A DNA stretch of 9,072 bases from contig DGBH01000081.1 of NCBI GenBank assembly GCA_002384205.1, positions 1 through 9,072 of the forward strand, in the 5' to 3' direction. The first letter of the stretch is position 1; each line of letters starts with the position of its first letter. Positions 6,159 through 9,072 of the stretch are shown here, piece after piece. A program made the translations under genes and the position numbers. The DNA is from Bacteroidetes bacterium UBA4009 (GTDB taxonomy: Bacteria > Bacteroidota > Bacteroidia > NS11-12g > UBA9320). Below the pieces are notes generated by a model. The model had not been told where the DNA came from. It did not search any database and saw only the letters and a list, made by a program, of their open reading frames with translations.

Positions 6159-7508
6159 ATGGCCAAAACTAAAAAAGCATACATCTGCTCAAACTGCGGA
6201 AACAATTATCCCAAAATGACGGGAAAATGTTTTTCGTGTGGAGAGTTTAACACGATAACGGAAGAAATAATAGACCACCCAAAGGCTACTATGATGAATC
6301 TTAATGACATAGACGGTGTGGTTACCCCTATTATTCATGTAGATGCCATCGAACTAAAAAGACTCAAGGCCCCGGGTATTGAGCTAAACAGGGTGCTAGG
6401 TGGCGGAATAGTGCCTGGCTCTGTTACCCTGCTGGGTGGCGAACCTGGCATAGGCAAGTCTACGCTCTTGCTTCAAACTGCATTGCGTATGAATAAATCG
6501 GTACTATATGTAAGTGGCGAGGAAAGCCTAAATCAGATAAAAATGCGTGCCGACAGGATAGGTATAACCAATGAAGAATGTCTATTGCTTAATGAAACGT
6601 GTGTTGAAAATATAGTGCAACGCATGAAAGAGGTAAAACCCTCCTTTGTTATCATCGACTCTATACAAACCATGTACAGCAAGTATCTAGATTCTACGCC
6701 AGGTACTATTTCACAAATTAGAGAAAGCAGTTCTCATTTAATACGGTTTGCCAAACAAAACGAAGTACCCATTATATTAGTAGGCCATATTACCAAAGAC
6801 GGACAACTAGCAGGACCTAAATTGCTAGAGCATATGGTAGACACGGTATTGCAATTTGAAGGGGAAACGCAAAATAGTTATAGAATACTGCGTACACTCA
6901 AAAATCGTTTCGGAAGTTCATTGGAATTAGGCATTTATGAAATGACATCTGAAGGTATGCGAGAAATAGATAACCCTTCCGAAATTTTGATCAACCAACG
7001 AAGTGAAAATTTAAGTGGCGTGGGAGTGGTTGCTTCGTTAGAAGGGAATAGAAGTTTGCTTATAGAAACACAAGCTCTGGTAAGTGCAGCGGTTTACGGC
7101 AATCCGCAGAGAAACACGAATGGTTACGATATAAAACGACTAAATATGTTGCTTGCCGTACTTGAAAAACGTTGCGGTTATAAACTATCACAACAAGATG
7201 TATTTGTGAATATAGCAGGCGGTTTAAAGATTAATGATCCCGCTACAGACCTGGGTATTGCAGCGTCTATTATATCCTCTTTTGAAAACCTCGCCTTAGG
7301 AAACAAAATGGTTTTTGCAGGTGAGATTGGCCTAAGTGGGGAAATACGTGGTGTAAACAGAATAGACCAACGCTTAAAAGAGGCCGAAAAATTAGGTTTC
7401 AGCGACTTTGTAATGTCAGATCAGTTAGAGGTAAAAAAAGCGGAATATTCCATCAAGATACACAAGGTTGGTACGGTTAACCAATTTTTTAGTTTAATCT
7501 TTGGATAA
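6159..7508 (+). CDS. radA: DNA repair protein RadA (Sms)
   Basis: The 449-residue protein is the bacterial RadA/Sms ATPase, a RecA-related factor that promotes branch migration and processing of recombination intermediates. Domains appear in the standard order: a C4 zinc finger (C10, C13, C24, C27), a RecA-like ATPase core with Walker A GEPGIGKST (94-102) and Walker B FVIIDS (163-168), the RadA-specific motif K248-N-R-F-G252, and a C-terminal Lon-protease-like domain (about 285-449) with DPATDLGIAAS in place of a protease active site. Length matches the family. The first ATG at 6159, with an A-rich leader, directly precedes the zinc finger. One small departure is PKMTGKC where most RadA proteins have PKWLGKC. 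It is probably transcribed alone, since panD 126 bases downstream has its own promoter. Confidence 0.97.
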   Translation: MAKTKKAYICSNCGNNYPKMTGKCFSCGEFNTITEEIIDHPKATMMNLNDIDGVVTPIIHVDAIELKRLKAPGIELNRVLGGGIVPGSVTLLGGEPGIGKSTLLLQTALRMNKSVLYVSGEESLNQIKMRADRIGITNEECLLLNETCVENIVQRMKEVKPSFVIIDSIQTMYSKYLDSTPGTISQIRESSSHLIRFAKQNEVPIILVGHITKDGQLAGPKLLEHMVDTVLQFEGETQNSYRILRTLKNRFGSSLELGIYEMTSEGMREIDNPSEILINQRSENLSGVGVVASLEGNRSLLIETQALVSAAVYGNPQRNTNGYDIKRLNMLLAVLEKRCGYKLSQQDVFVNIAGGLKINDPATDLGIAASIISSFENLALGNKMVFAGEIGLSGEIRGVNRIDQRLKEAEKLGFSDFVMSDQLEVKKAEYSIKIHKVGTVNQFFSLIFG

Positions 7509-7586
7509 AGATAAATCCTTTATCGCTTAGTTGGTTCACATCTATATTTAGATTGAATCATTAGATTACAGTCGCTCCTTTCATAC

Positions 7587-7616
7587 TTCGTATTAAATCA
7601 ATAAAATGTACCTTTG
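7587..7616 (+). promoter_or_regulatory. Bacteroidota-type promoter for panD
   Basis: TACCTTTG at 7609-7616 is a full match to the -7 consensus TAnnTTTG. TTCG at 7587-7590 lies 18 bases upstream as a near match to the -33 element TTTG. Transcription would start near 7620, leaving about 15 bases before the ATG at 7635. The in-frame TTG at 7614 falls inside this box and so is not a plausible start codon. Confidence 0.65.
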
Positions 7617-7634
7617 CCCCGTTTAACGACAAGT

Positions 7635-7988
7635 ATGTTTATACAAGTACTAAAATCAAAGATACACAGAGCCAAGGTTACACAAACAGAACTTGACTAT
7701 GTTGGCAGCATAACCATAGATGAAGATCTCATGGATTTGGCCAATTTAATTGAGGGGGAGAAAGTGCTCATTGTAAACAATAATAATGGAGAGCGTCTCG
7801 AAACTTATGCTATAGCAGGGGTTCGCGGCAGTGGGATGATATGCTTAAATGGCGCAGCAGCGCGCAAAGCCGCTAAGGGAGATATTGTGATCATCATATC
7901 ATTCGCTATGATGGAGTTTGAAGAGGCCAAAAAATTTACTCCTTCTCTGGTATTCCCAGATAAAGACAACAAAGCTATCCTTGACTAA
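7635..7988 (+). CDS. panD: Aspartate 1-decarboxylase (pyruvoyl proenzyme)
   Basis: PanD decarboxylates L-aspartate to beta-alanine, a precursor of pantothenate and CoA, in the cytosol. The 117-residue proenzyme begins [16 protein letters not shown] and contains the self-cleavage site Y22-V-G24-S25; Ser25 becomes the pyruvoyl group of the alpha chain. K9, R54, Y58, N72 and the NGAAAR motif (72-77) fall at the same numbers as in the E. coli enzyme. That agreement is strong support for the ATG at 7635 rather than the in-frame TTG at 7614, which would add seven residues and lies within the promoter. No panC or other pantothenate gene lies in the window. The gene overlaps the next one by eight bases and heads a three-gene transcription unit with it and the rfaE2-like gene. 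Confidence 0.97.
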   Translation: MFIQVLKSKIHRAKVTQTELDYVGSITIDEDLMDLANLIEGEKVLIVNNNNGERLETYAIAGVRGSGMICLNGAAARKAAKGDIVIIISFAMMEFEEAKKFTPSLVFPDKDNKAILD

Positions 7989-8976
7989 AAATACCAAAAC
8001 AGCATTACAAACCATTATTTTTTTAACGCTTGGTGGCGTGCTGTTTTATTACGCCATTGGCAGTCAAGATACATCATCTATATGGCTGGAGATTAGAAAT
8101 GCCAATAAAAAATGGATTTTGATTGCTATAGTATGTGGTATTCTTAGCCATTTAGCACGAGCTCTTAGGTGGAATTTACTGTTAGAACCGCTAGGCTATA
8201 GTGCTTCAGTTGCGGCTAGTTTTCATGCTGTTATCTTAGGGTATCTGGTAAATATGGCATTGCCGCGCGTGGGCGAGGTAACCAGACCCGCTGTACTCAG
8301 CAGGTTAGAAAACATCCCCTTTAATAAGCTAATGGGTACGGTGGTTATAGAACGTATCGTAGATTTACTGATTACCATACTTATTGCTATTGGGATTTTC
8401 ATTATTCAATTTGGGCTTATCTCAGATTTTTGTATGAATCTATATAGCCAAATGAATTCTAATTCCTTACTAATTAGTGCACTTGTTGCTACAATCTTGA
8501 TCGGTATGGGCATCGTTGCATTTATCAAGAGAGAATGGTTTTACCAATTGCCCATACTTACAAAACTGAAAGGATTTGTAGAAGGCCTTGTCGAGGGTTT
8601 TAAAACTATTTTTAACCTCAAACGCAAGTCTCAGTTTATAACCTACAGTCTATTTATTTGGGTCATGTATTTCTGCATGCCACTTTGTATTTTTTATGCT
8701 TTAGCCGGAACGGCTCATTTAGGAGCATCTGCAGGGCTTACCGTATTGCTTTTTGGCACTGCGGCCATGATTATACCCGTACCTGGAGGTATAGGTACCT
8801 TTGAATTTCTTGTTCCTAAAGCGTTAGACTTATATCAAATTACAGGATCAATAGCAAGCTCGTATACGCTTATTACCCACGCACTACAGTTCCTTGTCAT
8901 CATAGGCGTTGGAGCTTTTTCGATAGCATACTTTGTAATTAAAACCAATAAAAAAATCATAAAAGATGTGGAGTGA
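7981..8976 (+). CDS. UPF0104 / LPG_synthase_TM flippase-like membrane protein
   Basis: This is a polytopic inner-membrane protein of 331 residues, about eight helices, similar to the membrane part of lysylphosphatidylglycerol synthase MprF but without its C-terminal aminoacyltransferase domain. Family motifs visible are R60-A-L-R63-W64, [10 protein letters not shown] (94-103), [10 protein letters not shown], and [12 protein letters not shown] (about 264-275). Stand-alone members are regarded as possible lipid or glycolipid flippases; the substrate is unknown. No ATG is available before the conserved domain (the first in-frame one encodes the Met of NMALPRV). I choose the TTG at 7981, which overlaps the panD stop by eight bases and suggests translational coupling. 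A TTG at 7918 would add 21 residues read out of frame from panD and is less likely. The next gene starts eleven bases before this stop. Confidence 0.85.
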   Translation: MTKNTKTALQTIIFLTLGGVLFYYAIGSQDTSSIWLEIRNANKKWILIAIVCGILSHLARALRWNLLLEPLGYSASVAASFHAVILGYLVNMALPRVGEVTRPAVLSRLENIPFNKLMGTVVIERIVDLLITILIAIGIFIIQFGLISDFCMNLYSQMNSNSLLISALVATILIGMGIVAFIKREWFYQLPILTKLKGFVEGLVEGFKTIFNLKRKSQFITYSLFIWVMYFCMPLCIFYALAGTAHLGASAGLTVLLFGTAAMIIPVPGGIGTFEFLVPKALDLYQITGSIASSYTLITHALQFLVIIGVGAFSIAYFVIKTNKKIIKDVE

Positions 8977-9072
8977 ACTACTAAACGATAAACTATACGC
9001 GGATGCAAGTGCGCTTGCTAAAAAAGTAACGCAATGGCAACTTTACAATGAGAAGGTAGTTTTTACCAATGG
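8966..9072 (+). CDS. rfaE2: Nucleotidyltransferase, RfaE2/HldE C-terminal type, 3'-truncated by window edge
   Basis: The ATG at 8966 opens a frame that runs off the right edge after 35 full codons: [10 protein letters not shown], a helical stretch ending KKVTQWQLYN, then EKVVFTNG. The final VFTNG is the start of the cytidylyltransferase-fold motif (FTNGCFDxxHxGH) as it appears in RfaE2, the D-glycero-beta-D-manno-heptose 1-phosphate adenylyltransferase of LPS heptose synthesis. The preceding helix of about 25 residues also fits that family. The gene overlaps the UPF0104 gene by eleven bases, and so belongs to the panD transcription unit. With the diagnostic HxGH cut off, another member of the fold, such as a glycerol-3-phosphate cytidylyltransferase-like protein, remains possible. 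Confidence 0.65.
   Translation, partial: MWSELLNDKLYADASALAKKVTQWQLYNEKVVFTN

Noticed and set aside
7504..7524. GATAAAG-N7-CTTTATC hairpin at the radA stop as a terminator
   Set aside because: The 7-bp stem is AT-rich and no T run follows on the plus strand, so I do not call it a terminator.
7548..7567. Direct repeat TTAGATT (7548-7554 and 7561-7567) and small palindrome GATTGAATC before panD
   Set aside because: The units are only seven to nine bases in AT-rich sequence with two copies, which is expected by chance.
1..9072. CRISPR array, tRNA/rRNA, insertion sequence, phage or toxin-antitoxin system
   Set aside because: I looked for spaced repeats, terminal inverted repeats, tRNA-like cloverleaf arms and small paired ORFs in all gaps and found none. 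The genes are ordinary chromosomal ones.

Overview
The window reads as a normal chromosomal stretch from a member of the Bacteroidota. Three things point there: an exbB / 4-TM protein / exbD / exbD cluster, a periplasmic DUF4369-type thioredoxin-fold protein, and start regions that are A-rich without Shine-Dalgarno sites and preceded by TAnnTTTG-like -7 boxes (clearest at 7609-7616, 6016-6009 and 2060-2053). Gene spacing is tight and base composition even. I see no tRNA, rRNA, CRISPR array, insertion sequence or phage gene. No gene-free gap exceeds 181 bases.

Layout. 2-574 (+): 3' end of an outer-membrane beta-barrel protein, cut by the window edge. 595-2028 (-): exported thiol-disulfide oxidoreductase with a CGHC active site, convergent with the first gene. 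2122-2472 (+): an MGMT-like (ATL-type) DNA-binding protein without the alkyl-acceptor cysteine, divergent from the oxidoreductase. 2473-2653: a 181-base gap with a short minus-strand coding-like fragment that may be a gene relic. 2654-3628 (-): a trans-polyprenyl diphosphate synthase, probably long-chain and for the quinone tail. 3663-3691: a strong palindromic terminator. 3714-5978 (-): a four-gene operon, in transcription order exbB/tolQ-like, a small four-helix membrane protein, exbD-like 1, exbD-like 2. 5979-6158: divergent promoter region. 6159-7508 (+): radA. 7635-7988 (+): panD. 7981-8976 (+): a UPF0104 / LPG_synthase_TM flippase-like membrane protein. 8966-end (+): start of an rfaE2-like nucleotidyltransferase.

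How they work together. The exbB-4TM-exbD-exbD operon should form a proton-driven inner-membrane motor that energises an outer-membrane process, but neither TonB nor TolA is encoded beside it here. panD, the UPF0104 gene and the rfaE2-like gene overlap end to end and form one transcription unit behind a good promoter, although their functions (beta-alanine synthesis, membrane lipid or glycan handling, nucleotide-sugar synthesis) are not obviously linked. The other genes are housekeeping.

I found no convincing undescribed system. The items most worth a second look are the unnamed four-helix protein inside the motor operon, the ATL protein with Ala at the acceptor position, the exbB-like protein with a signal peptide and acidic linker, and the possible gene relic at 2500-2604. 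Three gene starts were set downstream of the longest open frame, two of them because the longer frame begins inside a promoter.
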